Positions 56,697 through 64,000 of a DNA stretch of 64,000 bases are shown in pieces. Origin of the DNA: an uncultured Streptococcus sp. (GTDB taxonomy: Bacteria; Bacillota; Bacilli; Lactobacillales; Streptococcaceae); NCBI RefSeq assembly GCF_901875575.1, contig NZ_CABFMF010000077.1:5390-69389 (forward strand). Reading direction: 5' to 3'. Under the pieces are notes generated by a model. That model ran no database searches. It had not been told where the DNA came from and worked only from the letters and a program-made list of their open reading frames with translations. The position numbers and the translations under genes are program-made. Every line of letters begins with the position of its first letter. The stretch's first letter is position 1.

Positions 56697-57206
56697 CTAT
56701 TTAGTAAGGTCAATTCGACGGCCAATTTTCCCAATGATAATGGCCCCAACGATTAATGAAGCAAATTCTCCAATTCCCGTTGTAAACCAAGTAAAGAAAA
56801 ATGGTAATTGAGCTACAATATTCAACTCAATAGCAATGGTAAACATTGATAGTGAAAAGAGAATTGCAAATAAGAAATGATCTTTTCTAATCAAACCATT
56901 AAATAGGTAATCCTTGCTATATTTAGCAAAAAGCCATACACCTAGACTAAGGAATACTAAAGTTGAACCTCCACCTACAAAAACATCTATAAGCCCAAAA
57001 CTAAAGAAGTTTGCAATCATACAACCAATAGTTACACCTATGATATACTTAGGATTATAAAATGCCATAAAGTTCATCATTTCAGAAAGACGAAACTGAT
57101 AGGCACCATAACTAATAGCATTGAGTGGTGGTGTGATGGTTAAAACTATATAAATAGCTGCAACAATAGCTATATCCGTTACATCACGAACAGTTAATTT
57201 TTTCAT
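56697..57206 (-). CDS. queT: QueT, queuosine precursor ECF transporter S component
   Basis: 169 residues with six hydrophobic segments; the N-terminal TVRDVTDIAIVAAIYIVLT and GAYQFRLSEMMNFMAFYNP match the QueT (COG4708) family. It imports a queuosine precursor together with the shared EcfAA'T module encoded elsewhere. A preQ1-II riboswitch immediately upstream confirms the substrate class. Confidence 0.94.
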   Translation of the reverse strand: MKKLTVRDVTDIAIVAAIYIVLTITPPLNAISYGAYQFRLSEMMNFMAFYNPKYIIGVTIGCMIANFFSFGLIDVFVGGGSTLVFLSLGVWLFAKYSKDYLFNGLIRKDHFLFAILFSLSMFTIAIELNIVAQLPFFFTWFTTGIGEFASLIVGAIIIGKIGRRIDLTK

Positions 57207-57210
57207 GTTT

Positions 57211-57267
57211 TCTCCTTTGGCGGTTTACCGCGTATAATATGCTTGGTGAAAGAAGCTAAGCACCAAG
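57211..57267 (-). promoter_or_regulatory. preQ1-II riboswitch ahead of queT
   Basis: On -, CTTGGTGCTTAGCTTCTTTC followed by ACCAAGCATATTA, then the GCGG..CCGC hairpin and AAAGGAGAA: this is the class II preQ1 (COG4708 RNA) aptamer. The ribosome site is within the pseudoknot region, so preQ1 binding would block translation of queT. Confidence 0.93.
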
Positions 57268-57289
57268 GGTTAATTTCATCAATCATAAC

Positions 57290-57322
57290 AGTATAGCACA
57301 ATATAAATCTTTATGCTATACT
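57290..57322. promoter_or_regulatory. Symmetric divergent promoters of queT and gtrA
   Basis: AGTATAGCA (57290-57298) and TGCTATACT (57314-57322) are perfect mirror images 15 nt apart. Each reads TGCTATACT outward: an extended -10 for queT on - and for gtrA on +. Neither has a good -35. Confidence 0.75.
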
Positions 57323-57328
57323 TAAGCT

Positions 57329-57757
57329 ATGAAAAAACAAATAAAAGTCCTATTTGACAACGAAATTTTTTCTTATCTTTTCTTTGGTGTTTCTACAACC
57401 TTAGTTTCTATATTCGCTCGCTTACTCCTGTACCAACTAACCCATCAAGAACTCCTTGCAACTGCCTTGGCAAATATGATTGGTATACTTTTTGCTTTTA
57501 TTACAAATGATACAATTGTGTTCAAGCAAGTAAGAAAAAATTGGTATCTTCGTTTAATTAAATTTTTTTTAGCTCGTCTTTCTACCTTGTTGCTAGATTT
57601 ACTACTCACCTACCTATTTGTAACAGAATTTCCTTCCATTATCGGTCAGTTTGTAAATCAAAATATAGATAGAATAAATACAATTGAAACCTTCCTAGCC
57701 CAAATTTTAATAATTATTATCAATTATATTATCAGTAAAGTCTATATTTTTAAGTAA
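57329..57757 (+). CDS. GtrA-family membrane protein
   Basis: 142 residues with four membrane helices and the GtrA pattern (FGVSTTLVSIFARLLLYQ, ANMIGILFAFITNDTIVFK, and a C-terminal IINYIISKVYIFK). Such proteins are thought to flip or help flip polyprenyl-linked sugars used for wall or teichoic acid decoration. The ATG is only 7 nt after the -10 box, with no ribosome site, so the transcript is probably leaderless. Confidence 0.9.
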   Translation: MKKQIKVLFDNEIFSYLFFGVSTTLVSIFARLLLYQLTHQELLATALANMIGILFAFITNDTIVFKQVRKNWYLRLIKFFLARLSTLLLDLLLTYLFVTEFPSIIGQFVNQNIDRINTIETFLAQILIIIINYIISKVYIFK

Positions 57758-57783
57758 TAATTTGAATCCTCCAAGCATATATC

Positions 57784-57812
57784 TTGCATTCTATTTTTTT
57801 TTTAGATATAAT
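57784..57812 (+). promoter_or_regulatory. mscL promoter
   Basis: TTGCAT (57784-57789) and TATAAT (57807-57812), spacer 17 bp, 26 nt before the mscL start. Confidence 0.85.
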
Positions 57813-57838
57813 TAAGACCAAATTTTTGAAAGGATATT

Positions 57839-58228
57839 ATGAAAATGTTAAAAGATCTTAAAGCATTTTTGCTTCGTGGTAATGTTGTTGACCTTGCTGT
57901 CGGTGTGATTATTGCCTCTGCTTTTGGTGCTATCGTTACTTCATTTGTTAATGATATCATCACTCCACTCCTATTGAACCCAGCCTTGGAAGCTGCGAAA
58001 GTACAAAATATCGCTGAGCTTGCATGGAATGGTGTTACATATGGTAAATTCTTGAGTGCTATTATCAACTTCCTTGTTGTCGGTACTGTTCTCTTCTTTG
58101 TTATTAAAGCTATGGAAAAAGCTCAAAGCCTTACTAAAAAAGAAGAAGTTGTTGAAGAGGAAACTCCAGCTGCTCCAACTGAGTTGGAAGTACTTCAAGA
58201 AATCAAAGCGCTTCTTGAGAAAAAATAA
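57839..58228 (+). CDS. mscL: Large-conductance mechanosensitive channel MscL
   Basis: 129 residues (127 if the second ATG at 57845 is used, which better fits AAAGGA spacing). The pore-lining first helix GNVVDLAVGVIIASAFGAIV, the loop, a second helix and the C-terminal amphipathic bundle (TELEVLQEIKALLEKK) are complete. It opens on membrane tension during osmotic downshock. Confidence 0.96.
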   Translation: MKMLKDLKAFLLRGNVVDLAVGVIIASAFGAIVTSFVNDIITPLLLNPALEAAKVQNIAELAWNGVTYGKFLSAIINFLVVGTVLFFVIKAMEKAQSLTKKEEVVEEETPAAPTELEVLQEIKALLEKK

Positions 58229-58234
58229 TCGTTT

Positions 58235-58265
58235 AAAAGGATCTAGCGCAAAGCTAAATCCTTTT
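58235..58265 (+). terminator. Terminator between mscL and hemH
   Basis: AAAAGGATCTAGC pairs with GCTAAATCCTTTTT around GCAAA, one mismatch, T run at the end. Confidence 0.85.
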
Positions 58266-58268
58266 TCT

Positions 58269-59363
58269 TTACTCTTTCGGCAACTTGCCTGCTTTCTCTA
58301 GCATTTTCTTGATAAGATAAGGCATCTTGACATTCTCCCGACCTTTTTTCTCAATCAGTTTTTTCACAAATTCTGGCATTTGTAAATCTTGAGATTCAGC
58401 CAAAATATTTTTCGTCTCATCTGAAGGAACTAACTCATCAAAGGTTTCTTCTTCTGGGAGAAATTCCTTAAACTCTTGATTTTCATTGTCTCTAACTGTA
58501 TTGACCAAGGCATCAATCAAGCGAGAATCCGTATTTGGCATTGGTGGACGATGGTAGTTGACACCCAATTCTTGACACAAGTCATAACATTCCACATCGT
58601 TGTCAAACAAGACTTCAATATGCTCGCTAATGAAGCTGATAGGAACAAAAATATAATGGTCTGGATGTTCTGTCTGTTCTCTGAGATACTCCAAAACATC
58701 TGGCTTAATCCATGGAATACCGATATCGCTTTCACTCTGCCAAGTATTAGTATATTGCTCTGAACTCAAGCCTAGTTTTTCAGCGACTAGCTTGCTATTT
58801 TCGAAAATTTGGTCAATATAAGGGTCACCAAAATCCAAGGCAAAAATGGGCACACTGTGGGCTGAAAAGATGACTTTAAAGCTATCCTGCTTTACTTCTT
58901 CTTTTAAAATCTTAGCAATTTCATCTGCCCAATAGTTTAAGAGCGCCTCTTCTTGATACCAGTCCTTGATAACTAAAAATTTAATTTGTTTGCTTTCTAA
59001 AAATTTCTCGTATCCCATGACAGAGTAAAAAGAATAATGGGGTTCCAAGATCAAGCAAATACACTGCTCAATTCCATCTGCTTCCATCTGACCGATTACA
59101 TCTGGAATAAAGGGGCTGGAAAACTTATTGGCAAAATAGACACTGTATTCATTTCCCAATCTAGCTTCTACCAAGGCAACCTCTTCACGAGTAATTTTTT
59201 GCAGAGGTGTCCCTCCAATTCGCACATAATTGTCATAGAGGGTTTGAATCTCGTGATCTTGAGGTCTCACTCCACGACGAATATTTGTGAAAAAATCAGC
59301 CACACCTTCAAAGGTAATCTCTTCTGGCGAACCGAAGGTCATCATTAAAATTGCTTTTTTCAT
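58269..59363 (-). CDS. hemH: Ferrochelatase (coproporphyrin type), orphan
   Basis: 364 residues. Active-site His in FSAHSVPIF near residue 169 and Glu in FISEHIEVL near residue 246, with YTNTWQSE before them. The length, with the C-terminal ~60-residue tail, matches the streptococcal protein. It inserts iron into a porphyrin. No other haem-synthesis gene is visible, and streptococci generally lack the pathway, so its substrate in this organism is unclear. Confidence 0.93.
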   Translation of the reverse strand: MKKAILMMTFGSPEEITFEGVADFFTNIRRGVRPQDHEIQTLYDNYVRIGGTPLQKITREEVALVEARLGNEYSVYFANKFSSPFIPDVIGQMEADGIEQCICLILEPHYSFYSVMGYEKFLESKQIKFLVIKDWYQEEALLNYWADEIAKILKEEVKQDSFKVIFSAHSVPIFALDFGDPYIDQIFENSKLVAEKLGLSSEQYTNTWQSESDIGIPWIKPDVLEYLREQTEHPDHYIFVPISFISEHIEVLFDNDVECYDLCQELGVNYHRPPMPNTDSRLIDALVNTVRDNENQEFKEFLPEEETFDELVPSDETKNILAESQDLQMPEFVKKLIEKKGRENVKMPYLIKKMLEKAGKLPKE

Positions 59364-59396
59364 AACTACTTCCTTGTGATATTCTTATCAAGTATA

Positions 59397-59465
59397 TTTT
59401 ATCATTAATTCATTAATAAGTAAATGCCATTATTTTATCACTAAATGATTAATAAGTAAACGCCA
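59397..59465. repeat. Tandem 33-bp imperfect direct repeat between hemH and pepT
   Basis: Two copies starting TTTTATCA (59397 and 59433), sharing ATTAATAAGTAAA and ending GCCA, with four mismatches and a 36-bp period. They lie upstream of both divergent genes and could be two binding sites for one regulator. Confidence 0.6.
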
Positions 59466-59494
59466 AGATAGTGACATTCTCATTCTTCTGTCTT

Positions 59495-59523
59495 TTGTTT
59501 TTCTCTTCTTTCTATGATACAAT
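59495..59523 (+). promoter_or_regulatory. pepT promoter
   Basis: TTGTTT (59495-59500) and TACAAT (59518-59523), 17 bp apart, with TATGA just before the -10. Confidence 0.75.
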
Positions 59524-59552
59524 GGAAAAAATGAATTCAAAAGGAGTTTTTT

Positions 59553-60776
59553 ATGACTTACACCAATCTCTTGGACCGCTTCTTAACCTACGTTAAGGTC
59601 AACACGCGCTCTGATGAACACTCTACTACTACTCCAAGTACGCAGAGTCAGGTTGACTTCGCAACCAATGTTCTTATCCCTGAAATGAAACGTGTTGGAC
59701 TGCAAAACGTCTACTACCTTCCAAATGGTTTTGCAATTGGAACCTTGCCAGCCAATGATCCATCGTTAACACGTAAAATTGGCTTCATCTCCCACATGGA
59801 TACTGCTGATTTTAATGCCGAAGGAGTCAATCCCCAAGTGATTGAAAACTACAATGGTGGTGTTATCGATTTAGGCGATTCTGGTTTCAAACTGGATCCA
59901 GCTGACTTTAAGAGTCTTGAGAAATATCCAGGACAAACGCTCATCACAACCGATGGAACAACCTTGCTCGGCGCTGATGACAAGTCAGGAATTGCTGAAA
60001 TTATGACTGCTATTGAATATCTAACTGCTCACCCTGAAATCAAACACTGTGAAATTCGTGTTGGTTTTGGTCCAGATGAGGAAATTGGTGTTGGTGCTAA
60101 TAAATTTGATGCAGAAGATTTTGATGTTGATTTTGCCTACACTGTTGATGGAGGACCACTAGGGGAACTTCAGTACGAGACTTTCTCAGCAGCTGGGGCT
60201 GAATTGCATTTCCAAGGTCGTAATGTCCACCCTGGTACTGCAAAAGGGCAAATGGTCAACGCTCTGCAATTAGCAATTGATTTCCATACTCAACTCCCTG
60301 AAACTGACCGTCCTGAGTTAACGGATGGCTACCAAGGTTTCTATCATCTTATGGATGTAACAGGTAGTGTTGAGGAAGCGCGTGCTAGCTACATCATTCG
60401 TGATTTTGAAAAGGATGCCTTTGAATCGCGTAAAGTAGCTATGCAAGCAATCACTGATAAGATGAATCAAGAACTTGGTAGCGACCGTGTCACACTAAAC
60501 TTAACAGACCAGTACTACAATATGAAAGAAGTCATTGAAAAAGACATGACTCCAATTACCATTGCTAAGGCCGTTATGGAGGACTTAGGGATCAAGCCTA
60601 TTATTGAACCAATCCGTGGCGGGACAGACGGCTCTAAAATTTCCTTTATGGGAATCCCAACTCCCAATATCTTTGCAGGCGGCGAGAACATGCACGGACG
60701 TTTTGAATACGTCAGCCTTCAGACTATGGAACGTGCAGTTGATACCATCATTGGTATCGTAGCTTATAGAGACTAA
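59553..60776 (+). CDS. pepT: Peptidase T (tripeptidase)
   Basis: 407 residues. Two-zinc M20 motifs: GFISHMDTADF near residue 75, LGADDKSGIAE near 138, GPDEEIGVGA near 172, TVDGGPLGEL near 193 and NMHGRFEYVS near the C-terminus. It removes N-terminal residues from tripeptides in the cytosol. Start follows AAAGGAG. Confidence 0.97.
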   Translation: MTYTNLLDRFLTYVKVNTRSDEHSTTTPSTQSQVDFATNVLIPEMKRVGLQNVYYLPNGFAIGTLPANDPSLTRKIGFISHMDTADFNAEGVNPQVIENYNGGVIDLGDSGFKLDPADFKSLEKYPGQTLITTDGTTLLGADDKSGIAEIMTAIEYLTAHPEIKHCEIRVGFGPDEEIGVGANKFDAEDFDVDFAYTVDGGPLGELQYETFSAAGAELHFQGRNVHPGTAKGQMVNALQLAIDFHTQLPETDRPELTDGYQGFYHLMDVTGSVEEARASYIIRDFEKDAFESRKVAMQAITDKMNQELGSDRVTLNLTDQYYNMKEVIEKDMTPITIAKAVMEDLGIKPIIEPIRGGTDGSKISFMGIPTPNIFAGGENMHGRFEYVSLQTMERAVDTIIGIVAYRD

Positions 60777-60781
60777 AAAGA

Positions 60782-60813
60782 CGAGGTAGCTCAGCTACTT
60801 CGCCTTTCTTTTT
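60782..60813. terminator. Terminator between pepT and pht
   Basis: CGAGGTAGC pairs with GCTACTTCG (one G-U pair) over TCA, followed by CCTTTCTTTTTATT. It serves converging genes. Confidence 0.8.
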
Positions 60814-63800
60814 ATTGAGCTGGTTTTTCTTGATTTCCAGTACTTGTTACAGATTCAGTTGTTTTATTTTCTGAAGTTGATTCAGCAGGTTTAGAATCTC
60901 TTGTGTTGCTTGGTTTGCTTTCGTCGCTTGCAGTATCACTGTTAGATTCAGATGCTACTGGTGCTTCGGTTGCTGTACTTGCAATTGGTTGATTCTCTGC
61001 ACTTGTGCTATCAGCATTCGATTTAGCATTTGTTGCTGGAGTTGCTTCTTCACTTGCTCTTGATTTAGACTTGATTTCTTGAGTCAAGGCTACTATTGTT
61101 TTGGCTAATTCAAGTAAGGCTTCTTTATCATTATTTTTCACATCTTCATCAAGCTGATCGAATAGTTTATCAACTTTTTCAAATTCTTCATTTGAACCAT
61201 TGTTATCTTCTAAATACTTATGTAATGAGTTGATATATCCATAGAGTTGTTTATGTAGATTAATTATTTGTGGATCTTGTTGCGCAGTCTCTTTCTCTTT
61301 TTGCAGAGTAGCTACAATACGTTTCAAGAGATCTTTAACCTGGACATTGATTTCATCCAAATCTGCATCAGCCTTGCTAGCTGCAACTTTTAGATTTTCT
61401 ACTTCTTCTGCCAAGGATTGTCTGATTCCTACTTCTTTAACTTGAGCTAAGAATTGCTCTGCTTTGGTTAAGATAGTTTCAACTTCCTCTTTGCTAACAT
61501 GATTGACATGTTCTTCTTTCTTAAGATTAGGATAGATCTCTTTCAGGAATTCATAAATTGCTTGCTTAGCAGATTGACTATCAACTGTTTCTTTATCTAA
61601 AACTGTTTCATTTACTTTTGCAGTAGCTGGCTGATTTTTCAAAGCCTCTTCTACTTCTTGTTTTGTTTGGTAAATGCTTGGGAACAGTTTATTCAAGTCC
61701 ACAGCCTTACGGAAAGATTGTGATTGATATAAAGTCAAAGTCAAATTAGCAACTTTATTACGAAGCTCATCACTTAAACGACCATCAGTTACATGCTCGT
61801 AGAAGTACTTGATATATTCCACTGTTGTATCACCAGTACGATCATTAAAGTCTTGAAGAGCTTGAAGTTGTGATTCAACCGCTGCTAAACCAGCTTCATC
61901 TTTGGCCAACTTAGCTTCTTGGAGTCGAACTAGAAGGTCTTTTTTCGGAAGTCCATAGCTATCCGTATCTAGTGTATTAATTTTATCAATTATTGCCTGA
62001 TACTTCTTGTCTAATGCACTTGTTTCGACTGGTTTGACACTTTCATCAATATGGATATATTGCTTATCAAAGAGGTCAAGTCTTGCAAGATAACCCGCAG
62101 TAGAGTTGGTTGCAAGTTTCTTCATACTCTCCGTAAATTGACCCAAGGCTAACTCAATCTGTCTTTGTTTAATAGGTTGATCTTGATAAATCGTTCTACT
62201 TTCAGCTAGAAGTTGATCTACTTTTGCCAAGACTGCTTTTTCATCAAAAGCTCCAGGTTGATAGTTAGATTGAAGGGCTGGAATCTTGTTTTTCAAAGCT
62301 ACTTCATAACCCTTAGTTTGAACCTTGATATAGTGATTGTGGTCGCCATGAGGAATCACAAAACTACCATTTTCTACTTGTAAGCTATAAGGAGATACAC
62401 CATCACGTAAGGCAGTAGTATAGAGTTCATTCAAGAAATCAAGTTCTGGATTGCCAGTTTGGAGTGGAAGTCGAACATGTTCCTTACGAACAGCATAGGG
62501 ATGGATATGAGTCGGATCGTAAGCTTGATCTGGATTACCAAATACAAAGAATCCGTTTGAAATTCTAATAGCTTCAAGTGGAACCCCGTAGGTCTTAGAA
62601 ATATAAGCTATTTTTTCTTCATCACTTGCATCTTTAGAGAATAATTCAACAGATTTTGCAAGTGGTTGAACAGGCTCTGCATCATGATGTGTTTTCAAAT
62701 GGTCTTGCGCTGCCTTGATTTGCTCTGCTTTCAAATCCTTCTTATAGAAGTAATGATTATGGTCACCGTGGGACATAACAAATCCTTGATCATCTTCACT
62801 GATAACTCGATTGGCATCAAAACCATGACCATGTTCGTCATGGTGATGACCATGTGCATCTTCATCATGATCATCATCGTCATCATGTGCTGGACTTGGT
62901 GTTCCTGTTCTTACACCTTTCAAATGATCCTGTGCTGCCTTGATTTGTTCTGGTGTCAAATCTTTCTTAAAGAAGTAATGATTGTGGTCGCCATGTGACA
63001 TGACAAAACCTGACGCATCTTCACTGATAATTCGATTGGCATCAAAATCATGGCCGTGTGCTTCATGGTGATGACCATGTGCTTCTTCATCATGATCATC
63101 ATCGTCATCATCATGTGCTGGACTTGGTGTTACTGGCGTTTTACCTCTCAAATGGTCTTGCGCTGCCTTGATTTGCTCTGCTGTCAAATCTTTCTTAAAG
63201 AAATAATGATTGTGGTCACCGTGGGACATAACAAATCCTTGATCATCTTCACTGATAACTCGATTGGCATCAAAACCATGACCATGTTCGTCATGGTGAT
63301 GACCATGTGCATCTTCATCATGATCATCATCGTCATCATGTGCTGGACTTGGTGTTCCTGTTCTTACACCTTTCAAATGATCCTGTGCTGCCTTGATTTG
63401 TTCTGGTGTCAAATCTTTCTTAAAGAAGTAATGATTGTGGTCGCCATGTGACATGACAAAACCTGACGCATCTTCACTGATAATTCGATTGGCATCAAAA
63501 CCATGACCATGTTCGTCATGGTGATGACCATGTGCATGTGCCTCTTCATCATGATCATCATCGTCATCATGTGCTGGACTTGGTGTTCCTGTTCTTACAC
63601 CTTTCAAATGATCTTGCGCCGCCTTGATTTGTTCTGGTGTCAAATCTTTCTTGAAGAAGTAATGATTGTGGTCGCCATGAGTCATGACAAAACCTTCTGA
63701 ATCTTCACTGATAATTCGATTGGCATCAAAACCATGACCATGTTCTTCCTCATGGTGGACATGTGGTGACGGATTACTTAATACAGAACTAGAAGAACTT

Positions 63801-64000
63801 CCTACCTCTTCCGTGTTAGAGTGTGATGGGGAATTGTTAAGAGATGACTTAGGAATATAATGATAGTGATCCCCATGTCTTACTATATAAGCATCACCTG
63901 TATCTCTGACAATGTCATTAGGGTTAAAGACATAACCATCATCTGCTGCAGTAACACCATTATTCGGTGTCACTGATAAAGGTTGACTGAGAGCTGTAGT
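60812..64000 (-). CDS. Histidine-triad surface protein, PhtD-like (5'-partial)
   Basis: The frame runs off the window edge, so the signal peptide is not seen; 1063 residues are visible. It carries seven HGDHxHY triads: HGDHYHYIPK first, five HGDHNHYF within tandem repeats, then HGDHNHYIKV. The repeats alternate with acidic His-rich linkers (DDDDDHDE.AHGHHH). A helical central part follows (coiled-coil-like, about residues 620-930), then a Ser/Thr/Glu/Lys-rich tail without LPXTG. Pht proteins bind zinc, help load AdcAII and bind complement factor H. Zinc control by AdcR is usual, but its site is outside the window. Closest to PhtD/PhtB by layout, but with more repeats. Confidence 0.93.
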   Translation of the reverse strand, partial: TTALSQPLSVTPNNGVTAADDGYVFNPNDIVRDTGDAYIVRHGDHYHYIPKSSLNNSPSHSNTEEVGSSSSSVLSNPSPHVHHEEEHGHGFDANRIISEDSEGFVMTHGDHNHYFFKKDLTPEQIKAAQDHLKGVRTGTPSPAHDDDDDHDEEAHAHGHHHDEHGHGFDANRIISEDASGFVMSHGDHNHYFFKKDLTPEQIKAAQDHLKGVRTGTPSPAHDDDDDHDEDAHGHHHDEHGHGFDANRVISEDDQGFVMSHGDHNHYFFKKDLTAEQIKAAQDHLRGKTPVTPSPAHDDDDDDHDEEAHGHHHEAHGHDFDANRIISEDASGFVMSHGDHNHYFFKKDLTPEQIKAAQDHLKGVRTGTPSPAHDDDDDHDEDAHGHHHDEHGHGFDANRVISEDDQGFVMSHGDHNHYFYKKDLKAEQIKAAQDHLKTHHDAEPVQPLAKSVELFSKDASDEEKIAYISKTYGVPLEAIRISNGFFVFGNPDQAYDPTHIHPYAVRKEHVRLPLQTGNPELDFLNELYTTALRDGVSPYSLQVENGSFVIPHGDHNHYIKVQTKGYEVALKNKIPALQSNYQPGAFDEKAVLAKVDQLLAESRTIYQDQPIKQRQIELALGQFTESMKKLATNSTAGYLARLDLFDKQYIHIDESVKPVETSALDKKYQAIIDKINTLDTDSYGLPKKDLLVRLQEAKLAKDEAGLAAVESQLQALQDFNDRTGDTTVEYIKYFYEHVTDGRLSDELRNKVANLTLTLYQSQSFRKAVDLNKLFPSIYQTKQEVEEALKNQPATAKVNETVLDKETVDSQSAKQAIYEFLKEIYPNLKKEEHVNHVSKEEVETILTKAEQFLAQVKEVGIRQSLAEEVENLKVAASKADADLDEINVQVKDLLKRIVATLQKEKETAQQDPQIINLHKQLYGYINSLHKYLEDNNGSNEEFEKVDKLFDQLDEDVKNNDKEALLELAKTIVALTQEIKSKSRASEEATPATNAKSNADSTSAENQPIASTATEAPVASESNSDTASDESKPSNTRDSKPAESTSENKTTESVTSTGNQEKPAQ
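62690..63745 (-). repeat. Tandem coding repeat in pht, about 225-231 bp, five units
   Basis: Units begin at the codons for EHGHxFDAN near 63743, 63513, 63289, 63060 and 62835. Each encodes FDANR.ISED..GFVM.HGDHNHYF, then EQIKAAQDHL, then (in the first four) an acidic-His linker. Units 2 and 4, and 3 and 5, are most alike, so the array probably grew by duplication of a two-unit block. Confidence 0.85.

Noticed and set aside
62666..63700. Long + strand reading frames opposite the pht repeats
   Set aside because: They are antisense shadows of the histidine-rich repeat (CAT/GAT codons read as Met/Ile on the other strand) and have no ribosome sites.
62690..63745. Regular direct repeats resembling a CRISPR array
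   Set aside because: Units are about 228 bp, coding and in frame, with no unique spacers or cas genes.

Overview
This window is a Streptococcus chromosome segment of the mitis group (S. mitis / S. oralis / S. pneumoniae-like). The evidence is a histidine-triad surface protein (Pht), a BOX repeat, XerS with its difSL site, the WalRK-WalJ (VicRKX) operon, a preQ1-II riboswitch ahead of queT, and the DhaS/DhaQ-controlled dihydroxyacetone kinase operon. No rRNA or CRISPR array was seen; one tRNA (Thr-GGT) is present.

Bases 1 to about 32.5 kb are the right-hand part of a very AT-rich integrated mobile element, whose left end lies outside the window. It carries a nonribosomal peptide synthetase (NRPS) cluster, all on the + strand. 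Three large synthetases give the order (..A)-T-E-C-A-T / C-A-T-E / C-A-T-C-A-T-E-C-T-R. They are followed by a type II thioesterase, an ABC ATPase and permease, a stand-alone A-T protein whose pocket residues read as cysteine, a small PLDc_N membrane protein, a second ABC ATPase and permease, and an Sfp-type phosphopantetheinyl transferase. The line would build a peptide with alternating D and L residues and release it as an aldehyde through a terminal reductase. The last module has no adenylation domain. A cysteine module, alternating stereochemistry and reductive release together resemble the logic of lugdunin-type thiazolidine macrocycles (fibupeptides). I know of no described streptococcal product matching this architecture; this is the leading candidate for an undescribed system here.

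Bases 27.1 to 32.5 kb are the mobility module: a candidate oriT with inverted repeats, two small relaxosome proteins, a MOBP-type relaxase, a Cro-like repressor, an excisionase-like protein and a tyrosine integrase with an unusual C-terminal extension. No conjugation pore genes are visible, so in this window it looks like an integrative mobilizable element. It sits directly upstream of rbgA, a site used by some streptococcal conjugative elements.

Bases 32.5 to 37.7 kb are core genes (rbgA, rnhB, a ClC transporter, xerS) with difSL, marking the replication terminus. Gene strand switches here: almost everything to the left is on +, and most genes to the right are on -, as expected where replichores meet.

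Bases 37.7 to 64 kb are mostly core. They hold a MATE exporter-pyrC-mutX-ung cluster, then a small accessory patch (secreted papain-like protein plus lipoprotein, a HAD phosphatase, several tiny membrane proteins and an apparent broken bacteriocin-like peptide gene). Next come dhaKLM with divergent dhaS-dhaQ, a BOX element, ClbS-like and YkgJ-like proteins, walRK-walJ, mutY without an Fe-S cluster motif, tRNA-Thr, queT, gtrA, mscL, an orphan ferrochelatase, pepT, and a 5'-truncated pht gene with expanded histidine-rich tandem repeats.
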